A DNA stretch of 64,000 nucleotides from Pleurocapsa minor GSE-CHR-MK 17-07R (GCA_019359125.1 JAHHHY010000016.1:1-64000); one strand, 5' to 3'; positions 24,721-33,756 are shown, counted from the first letter of the stretch. The notes: generated by a model from the letters alone, not told the origin. Numbers and translations: made by a program.

Positions 24721-25200
24721 CTAGTCGTGATGCACGGCCTCCGCCACGGGTGACCAGTTGTCAGGGGCCACCGCCGGAGGATTGACCACATAAAGGTGAT
24801 GATAATGGGCTTCCAGCAGCTCATCCAGATGATGAATTTCCGCCGTGCTGCTATGCACCAGCCGGTGTCCGTTGACAGTTTCGCGCACGATGACCGATTC
24901 TGCCAGCAGGTCATCAGCGGCCCGGGCGATGCCCTCGGCCAGATCGTCATACTTGTAGACGGCGGTCGCCAGCGTCAGGCCGTATTCAGCCGCGATGGCC
25001 TGATACGCCGCAATGTCCCCGGTTTCGCTTTCGCTGAAACGGTACTCGCTGGCATCCATGCCCAGCCAGTTGAGATTGGTCGCAGGCAGCATCTTCACCA
25101 GCGTCACGCTGGCCTGCTGGTCCTGTGCCAGCTTGCAGGCCGCCCGTACTGCCAGCGTCGTCCACTTCGTGTCTGCCATTTGAACCAGGATTGTCGCCAT
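24721..25200 (-). CDS. Universal stress protein-like protein
   Basis: A 159-residue protein with the alternating beta/alpha pattern of the universal stress protein (USP) fold. ATILVQMADTKWTTLAVRAACKLAQDQQASVTLVKML is the first strand-helix-strand. The C-terminal ATP-binding signature G-x2-G-x9-G-S/T of ATP-binding USPs is not visible; instead the end reads LLEAHYHHLYVVNPP. It may therefore be a non-nucleotide-binding member. GAGGG lies 11 nt before the ATG. It is transcribed alone. Confidence 0.65.
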   Translation of the reverse strand: MATILVQMADTKWTTLAVRAACKLAQDQQASVTLVKMLPATNLNWLGMDASEYRFSESETGDIAAYQAIAAEYGLTLATAVYKYDDLAEGIARAADDLLAESVIVRETVNGHRLVHSSTAEIHHLDELLEAHYHHLYVVNPPAVAPDNWSPVAEAVHHD

Positions 25201-25355
25201 GATGTCTATTTCCCTCGTGGGAGCACTTGTTGTTCGTCAATAGTATTATTCTAGTCCCGATTACATGGCCGTGAATGTAAGATTTCGCAATTTATTGTGT
25301 AGTCTGCATAGTCTTTTCAGGGACAGCGTTTAGGTTGATTGCCTAAAGCACCAGC

Positions 25356-25375
25356 GGGCGCATGGCGATGCGCCC
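25356..25375. repeat. GC palindrome, GCGCATGGCGATGCGC type
   Basis: GGGCGCATGGCGATGCGCCC is a one-base variant of the palindrome at 18268, without the CCCCTAC flank. Confidence 0.6.
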
Positions 25376-25406
25376 CACGCATTACCTTGAGCGTGCAAAA
25401 AAGCGA

Positions 25407-25695
25407 TGAACCGCCAGGAGCGCCAGAAAAATGCTCTTCCCAGGCACGTGGCCTCACCCCTCGGCCCCCTCTCTCCACGGTGTGGACGAGGGGATGACTT
25501 ACGGCCAACGTGTAAGCGAAAGACCACGCGTTTTGTCCCTCATCCACATCGTGGAGAGGGACGGCTGAGCGCAGCGAAGCAGGGTGAGGCGGGGTAGTGG
25601 CGCGTTTCAAACTATTTACCTTAAACCACTTTGACGGTATCAGTGCGTTTTTGAGTCCCTTCAAATCCTGGCGTTCTTGGCGTCTTGGCGGTTCA
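25407..25695. repeat. Nested inverted-repeat element
   Basis: The outer arms are TGAACCGCCAGGAGCGCCAG at 25407-25426 and, inverted, TGAACCGCCAAGACGCCAAG at 25676-25695. Inside lies a second inverted pair: CCTCACCCCTCGG...CTCTCCAC near 25451 and GTGGAGAGGGACGG...AGGGTGAGG near 25593. The CGCTGCGCTCA-type word in the inner right arm is shared with the element at 44957-45036. It has the look of a MITE or a composite of two repeat families. Confidence 0.5.
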
Positions 25696-25835
25696 AATGA
25701 TCCTTAATGTAAATCGCATGGAAACCTTTTCGGATGAACCTCTGTGTGTCCGCCCGGTTTGCTCAAGGAATCCCCGTTTCAGCGCAAAGCGATTAGAATA
25801 GGGGACATTGTGGACACAGGCAGGATGGGGACTTT

Positions 25836-26819
25836 ATGGTCAGGGCATTGGTCACCGGCGGAACAGGCTTTGTGGGATCATGCATCGCGCGTGAGCTGGC
25901 GGCAGCGGGGCACACCGTGCGCGTGCTGCATCGCGCCAGCTCGCGGCTGACGGCGCTGGAGGGCGTGTCTTACGAAAGCGCGCTGGGCGATGTGACCGAT
26001 GCTGACGCGCTGCATGCCGCGTGCGAGGGCTGCGACTGGGTGTTTCACGTGGCCGCCGTGGCCGATTACTGGCGCGCCGACCGCGACTATATGATGGATG
26101 TCAACGTGGGCGGCACGCTCAAGGTGCTGGCGGCAGCGAAGGCAGCAGGCGTTAAACGCGTCGTGTTTACCAGCAGCGCGGCCGCGCTGGGCATGGCGCA
26201 CGACGAATCGCCCGCCGACGAGAGCATGCGCTTCAACCTGTCACCGTCGCGCTTTCCCTACGGCTACAGCAAGGCGCTGGCTGAAATCTATGTGCAGGAG
26301 GCGGTGGCGGACGGGCAGGATATCGTCATTATGAACCCGGTGGTCATCATGGGCCCCGGCGACCTGAACCGCATCAGCGGCGAATTCGTCATCCGCATCC
26401 ACGAGCTGGGCGCGCTGATGCCGGTGCCGCCGGGCGGCGTGGCCGTCACCGATGTGCGCGACGTCGCCCGCTGGCATATTGCCGCCGCCGAGCGCGGCCG
26501 CACGGGCGAACGCTATATCCTGGGCACCGAGAACCTGCGCTATCCGTACTGGTTCGCGCTGATCGCCAAAACGATTGGCGCGCCTGCCCCCGGCCTGCCG
26601 GTTCCCGCCGGGCTGCTGGGGCCGCTGGCCGACAGCATCGACCTGATTCGCGGGCTGGGCGTGAAGGTGCCGGTCGATGGCAATCAGCTTCGGCTGGGGG
26701 CGCGCGCCTTATATTTCCGCTTCGAGAAGGCCTGGGGCGAGCTGGGCGAGCCGACCGTGAGCATGCGCGACAGCGTGCATGATACGTTCACGTGGTATCA
26801 GGAGCACGGCTTTCTGTGA
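25836..26819 (+). CDS. NAD-dependent epimerase/reductase (dihydroflavonol reductase/HpnA type)
   Basis: A 327-residue extended short-chain dehydrogenase. The N-terminal cofactor motif TGGTGFVG (residues 8-15) and the catalytic YGYSK (Tyr142, Lys146) are intact, with the Ser of TSSAAALG upstream. The layout resembles dihydroflavonol-4-reductase-like proteins and the hopanoid-associated HpnA group, which act on sugars, sterols or hopanoid side chains. The substrate cannot be decided, and no hopanoid genes are in the window. GGATGGGG precedes ATG 25836. Downstream is the DUF4288-like gene, 27 nt away on the same strand. Confidence 0.85.
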   Translation: MVRALVTGGTGFVGSCIARELAAAGHTVRVLHRASSRLTALEGVSYESALGDVTDADALHAACEGCDWVFHVAAVADYWRADRDYMMDVNVGGTLKVLAAAKAAGVKRVVFTSSAAALGMAHDESPADESMRFNLSPSRFPYGYSKALAEIYVQEAVADGQDIVIMNPVVIMGPGDLNRISGEFVIRIHELGALMPVPPGGVAVTDVRDVARWHIAAAERGRTGERYILGTENLRYPYWFALIAKTIGAPAPGLPVPAGLLGPLADSIDLIRGLGVKVPVDGNQLRLGARALYFRFEKAWGELGEPTVSMRDSVHDTFTWYQEHGFL

Positions 26820-26846
26820 GCGAAGGCCTCAGGAAAGGGCAGGGAC

Positions 26847-27203
26847 ATGCCATTTGTTCCACAGGATGCCAACTGGTATTGGGCAGAGATCGTGCTGGAA
26901 ATCACAGTAGAAGGCCTGCCCGGAAACACGATCGAAATCAATCTTACGCTGATCAGGGCAACTTCACCTGAGCAGGCATACTTTCATGCCATTGCATTGG
27001 GACAGCAAAGCGAAGTCCGGGATTCTAACATTGAGGGAAAACAGATCGTGACCCGATTTCTCGGTTTGCGGAATCTTGATGTTATTCATGATGCGCTGGA
27101 GCATGGCTGCGAACTGCTCTACGAAGAGAAATACAACCTGTCGCCAGCGGAATTGGATGCGCTCATTCGCCAGAAAGATGACCTGAATCTGTTCCGGCTC
27201 TGA
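26847..27203 (+). CDS. DUF4288-like small protein
   Basis: A 118-residue soluble protein. WYWAEIVLEITVEG, RATSPEQAYFHAIALGQQ and TRFLGLRNLDVIHDALEHGCELLYEE match the pattern of the DUF4288 family, whose function is unknown. AGGGAC lies just upstream of ATG. The DNA is noticeably less GC-rich than the epimerase gene before it. Together with the convergent gene at 27221 it forms a low-GC patch, which suggests recent acquisition. Confidence 0.65.
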   Translation: MPFVPQDANWYWAEIVLEITVEGLPGNTIEINLTLIRATSPEQAYFHAIALGQQSEVRDSNIEGKQIVTRFLGLRNLDVIHDALEHGCELLYEEKYNLSPAELDALIRQKDDLNLFRL

Positions 27204-27220
27204 ATGTCGCTTAGACGCGC

Positions 27221-27691
27221 TTACGACTTTTTCTCAGCTTCATTTGCGCGCTGACCCCCTGCGTACCTGCGTTTATCAGATGACACGCGACTCAAGAACC
27301 GACTGATTTCATAGACATCCCGAAACTGACCTTCACCACCGAGTACCTGTACTCTGAACCTGATATCCCTTACAGCCAGGATCACTGTGTCAGCTTTTGT
27401 CTTGGACGATGCATCATTAGCATCTACATGCACAGACTCCATATCCGCATAATCTATAAATATCCATCGCTCCGAATAAAAATGCAGACCCTCCGTGGTA
27501 AATATCAGATTTGACCTGACATCCTGCTGATTGTCGTACACAGCTATAATTTCTTCTTCGCCCTTGATAACGTCCGCGTAAAAATTGAACAGTTCTATCC
27601 AATCCGGCGCTGAGCCAAGCCTAACGCTGTCGATTGGTTTCAGAATGCGATGAACACGCGAATAAAGTAATTCTTTGAAGCTGAAGTTCAT
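27221..27691 (-). CDS. Hypothetical protein with PH-like domain
   Basis: A 156-residue protein whose core (EEIIAVYDNQQDVRSNLIFT, WIFIDYADMESVHVDA) resembles the bacterial PH-like domains that follow an NLIFTxEGL pattern. This is a weak match. The start is set at ATG 27691 because GAGGA lies 6 nt upstream; ATG 27745 would add 18 residues. The gene is AT-rich compared with flanking genes. It is convergent with the DUF4288-like gene (17 nt apart) and divergent from the GT-C gene at 27905. Confidence 0.55.
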   Translation of the reverse strand: MNFSFKELLYSRVHRILKPIDSVRLGSAPDWIELFNFYADVIKGEEEIIAVYDNQQDVRSNLIFTTEGLHFYSERWIFIDYADMESVHVDANDASSKTKADTVILAVRDIRFRVQVLGGEGQFRDVYEISRFLSRVSSDKRRYAGGQRANEAEKKS

Positions 27692-27891
27692 ATCGTCCTC
27701 AGGCTGGAGATTGCCAGGACTGTTTTGAGAGAAAAGCACAGCCACTGTTGAAATCTGCCGATGGCAGAGGCCACAGGTTTATGCCTGTAAAACCATTAGT
27801 CTAAAGTCTTTCAAATTCTATCTGCAAGTTCATAAAAAGAACGCGTCACCAGCGATAATGCCCCGGTCTTTCGCGCAGGGGCATTCTTCTC

Positions 27892-27897
27892 TACAAT
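27892..27897 (+). promoter_or_regulatory. TACAAT box for a leaderless gene
   Basis: TACAAT ends 7 nt before ATG 27905. A perfect inverted repeat (AATGCCCC at 27857-27864, GGGGCATT at 27878-27885) lies just upstream, across the -35 position, and could be an operator. Confidence 0.4.
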
Positions 27898-27904
27898 CAC
27901 CGGC

Positions 27905-29956
27905 ATGATCCGCAAGCTGACCTTTCCCCTTCTCGCTGCGCTGGCGATGCTGGCCGCTGCCGTGCTGGCGACATGGCCGCTGGCCGCGCAGCTCGATTCG
28001 CACCTGATCGGGCATCCGTTTGGCGATACGACCGAGTATCTGCGCCACATCTGGGCGCTGGGGCAGGCGCTGCTGGCCGGGCGCGACCCGTTCTTTCAGC
28101 CAGATTTGCTCTACCCGGCCGGGCTGGATGGCGCGTGGCTGTGGAGCCTGCCGCTGCAAAGCTTCCCGCAGGTTGTGCTGCAATTCGTCATGCCGCTGAC
28201 AGCCGCGCACAACCTGACCGCACTGGGCATCCTGACGCTGAACGGGCTGACGATGGCTTGTTTTGTGCGCTGGCTGCTGCGTCACGAGGTCCGCTTTGCG
28301 GCGACCGGCCGCGCGGTCGATGCTGCTGCACTGCTGGCGGGCGTCAGCTTCACGATTGCACCGTCGGTCATGGGTCAACTCGGCATCGGCCACACAGGCG
28401 TGATCTCGCTCTATCCGGCCGTCGGCTTCCTGTGGGCGCTGCTGCGGCTGATCGCGCCGCGTCCGCGAACGCGCCGGGCACTGGCCGGGGAAATCGCGCT
28501 GACGGGCGCGTTGTTCGCGGCCAGCCTGTGGGGCAGCCTGACGCTGCTGGTCTATGTGACCGCGCCGCTGGCTGTCTTTGCGCTGATTCGAGCGTACCAG
28601 GCGCGTGCGCTGCTGCGCTGGGCGGCGGCCTGCATCGTCGGCGGCCTGTTCACGCTGCCGTTCGTGCTGCCCGCGCTGGGTGCTGCCGAGCGTGCTGGCG
28701 ACGGCTTCACCAGCGAGGGGGCGGTCACCTTCAGTGCCGACCTGCTGGCGGTCGTTTCCCCATCCTTCAACAATCCGCTATATGCCAATTTTACCTACAA
28801 CCGTGCCGTACTTGGAATTGACCCTTTTGAGGGTGCTGCCTATCTAGGTATCCTGCCGATGCTGCTGGGCATTTTGGCTCTTTTTCGCGTGAAACAGGCC
28901 CGTTTATGGGCGCTGATGATCGCGCTGGTGTGGCTGTTTTCGCTCGGCCCGCTGCTGAAAGTCCTCGGAAATCTCGTCAGCGTGACGCTCGATGGCTATC
29001 CGGGTTACGTCAGCCTGCCGCATGCCCTGCTCAGCCAGCTTCCCGGCCTGGACATCGCGCGCACGCCGGCCCGTTTCAACCTGGCCGTGAGCATCGGCAT
29101 GGCGGTCGTGCTGGCCTATGGCGCGTGCGTCGCGCTGACCTGGCTGTCGCGCCGCCAGACGCGGCTGGTCGGGCCAGCCACTGCACTGCTGCTGCTGGCC
29201 ATCGGGCTGGACCTGCGCTGGTTCGCGGCCTTCCCGATGATCCCGGCGGATATCCCGCTGGCCGTCACCGCGCTGTCTGACCACGACGAACGCGCCCGCG
29301 CCGTGTTTAACGTGCCGTGGGATCATCCGCTGGTGGATAAAGAAGCGATGTACCTGCAGACCGAGCACACGCTGCCGCTGATCGGCGGGCACATCGCCCG
29401 GCAGACGCCGCTCAATCCGGCCAAAGGCGCGCTGCTTCAGGGGACACTCCAGGCCGACCTGCTGCACGAGGCGGGCGTCGATGTCATCATCCTGCACCGC
29501 AACTGGGACGACGACGCAGGCGCGCTGGAGGCGGCGCTGCGGGCGCGTTTCGGCCAGCCGTATCACGAGGACGAGGCGCTGCTGATCTTCCGCGTGCCCG
29601 CCTACAGCGGCCCGGCGGCCGGCTTTGTCGCGCTCAGCCAGATTCCCGAACGCCTGACCAACACGGGCGATCTGTATTTCTACGCGCCAGCGCCCGGCGG
29701 CGCATTGTTCAGCGCCGATGTCCGCGCCCTGCCCTCGCCCAGTACACTGGTTTTATCGCTGGATGGCGTCGTGCTGGGCAGCTTCCCGATCAACGGCGCG
29801 GCGCAGGTCACATTATGGGTGCCGTTTGAGGCGGGCTATCACACGCTAACGGCCGCGCTGGAAGCACCATGCGCCGGTGCGCCTTTCGACGGGCTGGCGT
29901 GTGCCGCGCTGGAACTGACGAATATCACGTTTGCCCCGCCGGAGGCCGCGCCATGA
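27905..29956 (+). CDS. Polytopic GT-C-like membrane protein, first tandem paralogue
   Basis: A 683-residue protein with about 11 hydrophobic segments and a C-terminal extracytoplasmic domain of about 200 residues. The first loop contains GDTTEYLRHIW, an Asp/Glu-bearing loop in the position expected of GT-C glycosyltransferases (YfhO/ArnT-like). Conserved patches such as LPGLDIARTPARFN and LLHEAGVDVIILHRN are shared with the next gene, showing that the two are paralogues. Its TGA overlaps the next ATG (ATGA), implying translational coupling. The sugar donor and acceptor are unknown. Confidence 0.75.
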   Translation: MIRKLTFPLLAALAMLAAAVLATWPLAAQLDSHLIGHPFGDTTEYLRHIWALGQALLAGRDPFFQPDLLYPAGLDGAWLWSLPLQSFPQVVLQFVMPLTAAHNLTALGILTLNGLTMACFVRWLLRHEVRFAATGRAVDAAALLAGVSFTIAPSVMGQLGIGHTGVISLYPAVGFLWALLRLIAPRPRTRRALAGEIALTGALFAASLWGSLTLLVYVTAPLAVFALIRAYQARALLRWAAACIVGGLFTLPFVLPALGAAERAGDGFTSEGAVTFSADLLAVVSPSFNNPLYANFTYNRAVLGIDPFEGAAYLGILPMLLGILALFRVKQARLWALMIALVWLFSLGPLLKVLGNLVSVTLDGYPGYVSLPHALLSQLPGLDIARTPARFNLAVSIGMAVVLAYGACVALTWLSRRQTRLVGPATALLLLAIGLDLRWFAAFPMIPADIPLAVTALSDHDERARAVFNVPWDHPLVDKEAMYLQTEHTLPLIGGHIARQTPLNPAKGALLQGTLQADLLHEAGVDVIILHRNWDDDAGALEAALRARFGQPYHEDEALLIFRVPAYSGPAAGFVALSQIPERLTNTGDLYFYAPAPGGALFSADVRALPSPSTLVLSLDGVVLGSFPINGAAQVTLWVPFEAGYHTLTAALEAPCAGAPFDGLACAALELTNITFAPPEAAP

Positions 29957-32361
29957 GCCGCCGACTCGCCCTGCCGCTTGGCATTTTCTTCGCCTATCTG
30001 GTCATCGCCGTGGCAGTCACCTGGCCGCTGGCCACCATGCTCGACAGTGCGCTGGCAGGCTTCCCTTACGGTGACGCCTACGAGACCGCCCATCATATGT
30101 GGTGGTTCGGCCATGCGCTGCAAACCGGGCAGTCGCCGTTTTTCGCCTCAAACCTGGCCTATCCGGCCGGGCTGGACGGCATCACGCTGTGGTCGAACCC
30201 GCTGCATTTCTTCCCCGCGTGGCTGATGACCTATGTCATGCCGCTGGCAGTCGCCTATAACCTCCAGCTTTTGCTGACGCTGGCCCTGAACGGGCTGGCC
30301 GCGTGGGGGCTGGCGCGCTGGCTGCTGCGGAGAGAATGGCCAAACGCACCCGCTGCGCTGCCCGCGTTCTTCGCCGGGCTGGTCTTCATGCTGTTTCCGG
30401 CCATGCAGGGGCATCTGGGGGCGGGCCACGCCGGGCTGATGGTGCAGTGGCCGCTGCCGCTGGCGGCATGGGCACTGCTGCGCCTGGATGGGCATCGGCG
30501 CGTCCGCGATGTGCTGCTGGCTGCCGGGCTGGGCGCGCTGGTCAATGCAGGGCATCCGCTGCAACTGCTGTATGCGCTGGCGCCGCTGGCCGGGGTGCTG
30601 CTGCTGGCCGCGTTGGCGCGTCGGGCATGGGGGACGGCTGGACGCATCGGCGCAGCATCTGCCCTGGCTGTGGCGCTGGCCGTCGTCTTCCTGATTCCCA
30701 CCTTCAGCGCGACCTTCGGCAGCGCGGCCTACGCCGACGAAGGCGGATCAGTCCGCTACAGCATCGATCTGCTGGCCCCGGTCACGCCATCGTTCTTTCA
30801 CCCGGTCGCCAGCGCGTGGGAGTACCCGCGCCGCGTGCTGGGCGTGAACATCGACGAAGGCGCGGCCTACCTGGGCCTCGCGGCGGGCGGACTGGCCCTG
30901 CTGGCCATGCTGCGGGCGCGACCATCGCGGGTGTGGGCAGTGCTGGCGCTGCTGGCCATCTTGCTGGCGCTGGGGCCGCTGCTGAAAGTATTCGACACGC
31001 CGGTCAGCTTCACCATCGACGGCTATCGCTCATATGTCACGCTGCCGTGGGCGCTGGCCGCTGATTTGCCCGGTTTCAGCCTGGCCCGTGCGCCCGGCCG
31101 ATTCACCTTCGTGCTGGCGCTGGCCCTGTCTGTTCTGACGTCATATGGCGCGGGATGGCTGTCTGTCCATGCGCGACGCGTGAGCATGGTCGCATTGCCC
31201 GCGCTGATGCTGCTGACCGCCTTCGAGTATCAGACCTTCTGGCCGCTGCCGACCACCACGGCCATGGTGCCACAGGCGATTGCGGACCTGCGCGACAGGC
31301 AGGATATCCGCGCAGTATTCGACATTCCGTGGGGCAATCTGGTGACCGCCAAGGCCGGCCTGTTCCTGCAAACGGCGCACGAGCACAACCTGATCGCCGG
31401 GCAGGTCACGCGGAGCACGCCGGTCAGCCCGGCCCGCCTGACGCTGCTGGAGACGCATCTCTCGCCGGATTTGCTGCGCGATGTCGGCGTGGATGTGGTC
31501 ATCGTGCACCGCGGGCAGGACGCGGACGGGTCGCTGTACGCGCGCGCGCTCGATCGGCTGGGCGCGCCCGCCTACGAGGACGCAAGCTACGCGGTATTTG
31601 ATGTGCCGCAGACCAGCGCCGCCCCGCGCTATGACACCGTGCAGGCGACAACCCAGCCCGCGCCCGCCGCCACGACCTATGTGTATGCGCCGTATCCGCT
31701 GTGGGTGCGCGTGCGGGCAACTGCGTCGTCCGCCGATGTCAGCACGCGGGCGGTCCGCCTGCTGATCGACGACACGCCCGCCAACAGCGCCAGCGTGACG
31801 AACGAGACGGCGCTGGAATGGTTCCTGCCGCTGACGGGCGGTTTCCACACCCTCACTGTGACCGGCGAACCCGCCTGCCCGGCCCGCGTCCCGGCGGGGC
31901 AGACGTGCGCCGTGCTGGTCTCGCCGCTGGAAGTCGCTCCCGGTGAGGATGCTGTCTTCACCGACCTTGATTTCCGTGCGCCGGGACAGGCCAACACCGA
32001 CTACGCGCTCACCCTGCGCGCCGCCTTCGTGCCGCTGCTCTCCCCGGCGGGCAACACCACCCTGCGCGTGCCGCTGTGGTGGAGTTTCGCCCGCGCCATC
32101 ACGCAGAATGACATTCGTTTCGTGCATGTGATCGCGCCCGATGGGTCGCTGGCCGCCCAGCAGGATACTCCGTTAGCGGATGCCGCTGCCGGGGCGATGC
32201 TGGCCGACACCGCGCTGATCGACATCGCCGACCTGCCGCCCGGCGAATACCGCCTGCGCGTGGGCTGGTACACCTACCCGGAGATTGCGCCCTACTGCGC
32301 GCTCGACTTTGGCCGCTGTGAGGGCGATTTCCTCGATCTGGGCGCCGTCGCTATCCGCTGA
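29953..32361 (+). CDS. Polytopic GT-C-like membrane protein, second tandem paralogue
   Basis: An 802-residue paralogue of the preceding protein. It shares the N-terminal membrane core (TWPLATMLDSALAGFPYGDAYE), LPGFSLARAPGRFT and LLRDVGVDVVIVHRG. It then carries an extra C-terminal extracytoplasmic domain of about 120 residues (beta-rich, ending PPGEYRLRVGWYTYPE), absent from the first copy. The start at 29953 overlaps the previous stop by 4 nt. It probably acts in the same surface-glycan pathway, perhaps with a different acceptor. Confidence 0.75.
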   Translation: MSRRLALPLGIFFAYLVIAVAVTWPLATMLDSALAGFPYGDAYETAHHMWWFGHALQTGQSPFFASNLAYPAGLDGITLWSNPLHFFPAWLMTYVMPLAVAYNLQLLLTLALNGLAAWGLARWLLRREWPNAPAALPAFFAGLVFMLFPAMQGHLGAGHAGLMVQWPLPLAAWALLRLDGHRRVRDVLLAAGLGALVNAGHPLQLLYALAPLAGVLLLAALARRAWGTAGRIGAASALAVALAVVFLIPTFSATFGSAAYADEGGSVRYSIDLLAPVTPSFFHPVASAWEYPRRVLGVNIDEGAAYLGLAAGGLALLAMLRARPSRVWAVLALLAILLALGPLLKVFDTPVSFTIDGYRSYVTLPWALAADLPGFSLARAPGRFTFVLALALSVLTSYGAGWLSVHARRVSMVALPALMLLTAFEYQTFWPLPTTTAMVPQAIADLRDRQDIRAVFDIPWGNLVTAKAGLFLQTAHEHNLIAGQVTRSTPVSPARLTLLETHLSPDLLRDVGVDVVIVHRGQDADGSLYARALDRLGAPAYEDASYAVFDVPQTSAAPRYDTVQATTQPAPAATTYVYAPYPLWVRVRATASSADVSTRAVRLLIDDTPANSASVTNETALEWFLPLTGGFHTLTVTGEPACPARVPAGQTCAVLVSPLEVAPGEDAVFTDLDFRAPGQANTDYALTLRAAFVPLLSPAGNTTLRVPLWWSFARAITQNDIRFVHVIAPDGSLAAQQDTPLADAAAGAMLADTALIDIADLPPGEYRLRVGWYTYPEIAPYCALDFGRCEGDFLDLGAVAIR

Positions 32362-32469
32362 CGCATGCGGCTGTTAAATATCATTGTGGCGACTATCCAT
32401 CCATCCCCATGTTGCGGTAAAGTAAATGAAAATATCCGGATATTTGCCTTTTGAAATGAGACCCATACC

Positions 32470-33369
32470 ATGACGATTTCGCTGGCGAACGCCCCCGTCT
32501 CGTGGGGCATTTATGAGTTTGAAGAAATTGCGCCCAAGTATCCGTTTAGCCGGGTGATGGACGAAATCCGCGACACGGGTTACCTGGGCACCGAGCTGGG
32601 CCCATGGGGCTTTTATCCCACCGACCCGGAGCGCCTGCGCGCCGAGCTGGCCGCCCGCAACCTGCGCATGCTGTCGGCCTATGTACCAGTCACTTTTGCT
32701 GATGCCTCGGCCATCGATCAGGCAGAGGCCAGCGCGCTGCAAACGGCCCGCCTGCTGGCTTCACAGGACGCCGTGGCGGTCGTGCTGGCGGACAACAACG
32801 GCACCGTGCCGGAGCTGAGCCAGCGGGCAGGCAAGCGCGCCGGCCAGAGCGCGCTCTCCCCCGCTGAATGGGATGTGTATGCAGCGGGCGTGAATCGCGT
32901 CGCACGCAAAATTTACGACGAAACCGGCCTGAAGGTGGTGTTTCATCACCACTGCGGCGGCTATGTGGAAACTGCCGAGGAAGTGCGCCATCTGATGGGG
33001 CGCGTGGACGAGGCGCTGGTCGGCCTGTGCCTCGATACCGGGCACTGGCACTTTGCTGGCGGCGATGCGCTGGACGCGGTGCGCGAATATGGCACCCGTG
33101 TGCGCTATCTGCACCTGAAGGACTGCGACCCGGTCAAGCGCAGGCAGGCCATCGAGCAGGACCTGAATTATTTCCAGTCCACCGGGCTGGGCGTGTTCTG
33201 CGAGCTGGGCCAGGGCGATGTGGATTTCGAGACGCTGATCAGCCAGGTCAGCGCGCTGGGCTATCACGGCTGGGCGGTGGTGGAGCAGGACGTGCTGGTG
33301 GACGACCTGGATGCGCCGCGTGCCAGCGCCGAACGCAACCGCGACTACCTGCGCAGCATCGGGCTGTAA
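32470..33369 (+). CDS. IolE-like sugar phosphate isomerase/dehydratase family protein
   Basis: A 299-residue TIM-barrel protein of the xylose-isomerase-like (AP endonuclease 2) family. NAPVSWGIYEF at the N-terminus is typical of IolE (2-keto-myo-inositol dehydratase) and close relatives. Metal-binding candidates are the His of VVFHHHCGGY, the Asp/His of CLDTGHWHF, the His/Asp of YLHLKDCD and the Glu of VFCELGQGDVDF. No other inositol catabolism genes are adjacent, so true IolE activity is uncertain. No clear promoter box was found in the 108-nt upstream spacer. Confidence 0.85.
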   Translation: MTISLANAPVSWGIYEFEEIAPKYPFSRVMDEIRDTGYLGTELGPWGFYPTDPERLRAELAARNLRMLSAYVPVTFADASAIDQAEASALQTARLLASQDAVAVVLADNNGTVPELSQRAGKRAGQSALSPAEWDVYAAGVNRVARKIYDETGLKVVFHHHCGGYVETAEEVRHLMGRVDEALVGLCLDTGHWHFAGGDALDAVREYGTRVRYLHLKDCDPVKRRQAIEQDLNYFQSTGLGVFCELGQGDVDFETLISQVSALGYHGWAVVEQDVLVDDLDAPRASAERNRDYLRSIGL

Positions 33370-33439
33370 GCAATAAGTTAAAAGTTAAAAGGCGAAAGTT
33401 AAAAGGGGCGAGGGCAGGATTCGTCAAATTGAACCCGCC

Positions 33440-33569
33440 GGGCGGCTCGCGAGCCGCCCCTACCACAGCCGACCTTGCAGGTCATCAGGGACTGTCGTGA
33501 GGCCAGATACCTGTCGTGATCATTTTTCTTCGTACGGTTGGTGGCGTAGGGGCTCGTCGCGACGAGCCC
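33440..33569. repeat. Composite palindromic repeat, copy 1 of tandem unit
   Basis: GGGCGGCTCGCGAGCCGCCC at 33440-33459 with CCTAC on its inner side, and GGGCTCGTCGCGACGAGCCC at 33550-33569 with GTAGG on its inner side. The two palindrome words differ while the flanks are constant. Confidence 0.8.
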
Positions 33570-33625
33570 GCCGAAACAGCCTGTCACCATGCCTTTTGGA
33601 CCGGCGTCTGTCGGCGTTTCAGCAC

Positions 33626-33756
33626 GGGCGGCTCGCGAGCCGCCCCTACCACAGCCGACCTTGCAGGTCATCAGGGACTTGTCCTGCGGCCAGATACCTG
33701 TCGCAGTCATTTTTCTTCGTACGGTTGGTGGCGTAGGGGCTCGTCGCGACGAGCCC
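33626..33756. repeat. Composite palindromic repeat, copy 2 of tandem unit
   Basis: The same pair of palindromes as at 33440-33569, offset by 186-187 nt. One nucleotide has been gained in the central spacer. Confidence 0.8.

Larger units (their letters stand above)
25201..25835. other. 635-nt intergenic region with repeats
   Basis: This spacer holds no supportable gene. It contains the palindrome at 25356-25375 and a larger inverted-repeat element at 25407-25695. A TAGAAT sequence near 25793 could be the -10 box of the downstream epimerase gene, about 35-40 nt before its ATG. Confidence 0.5.

Noticed and set aside
33440-33756. Possible CRISPR array
   Set aside because: Only two units of about 186 bp, each containing palindromes. 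No short direct repeats with regular unique spacers and no cas genes.
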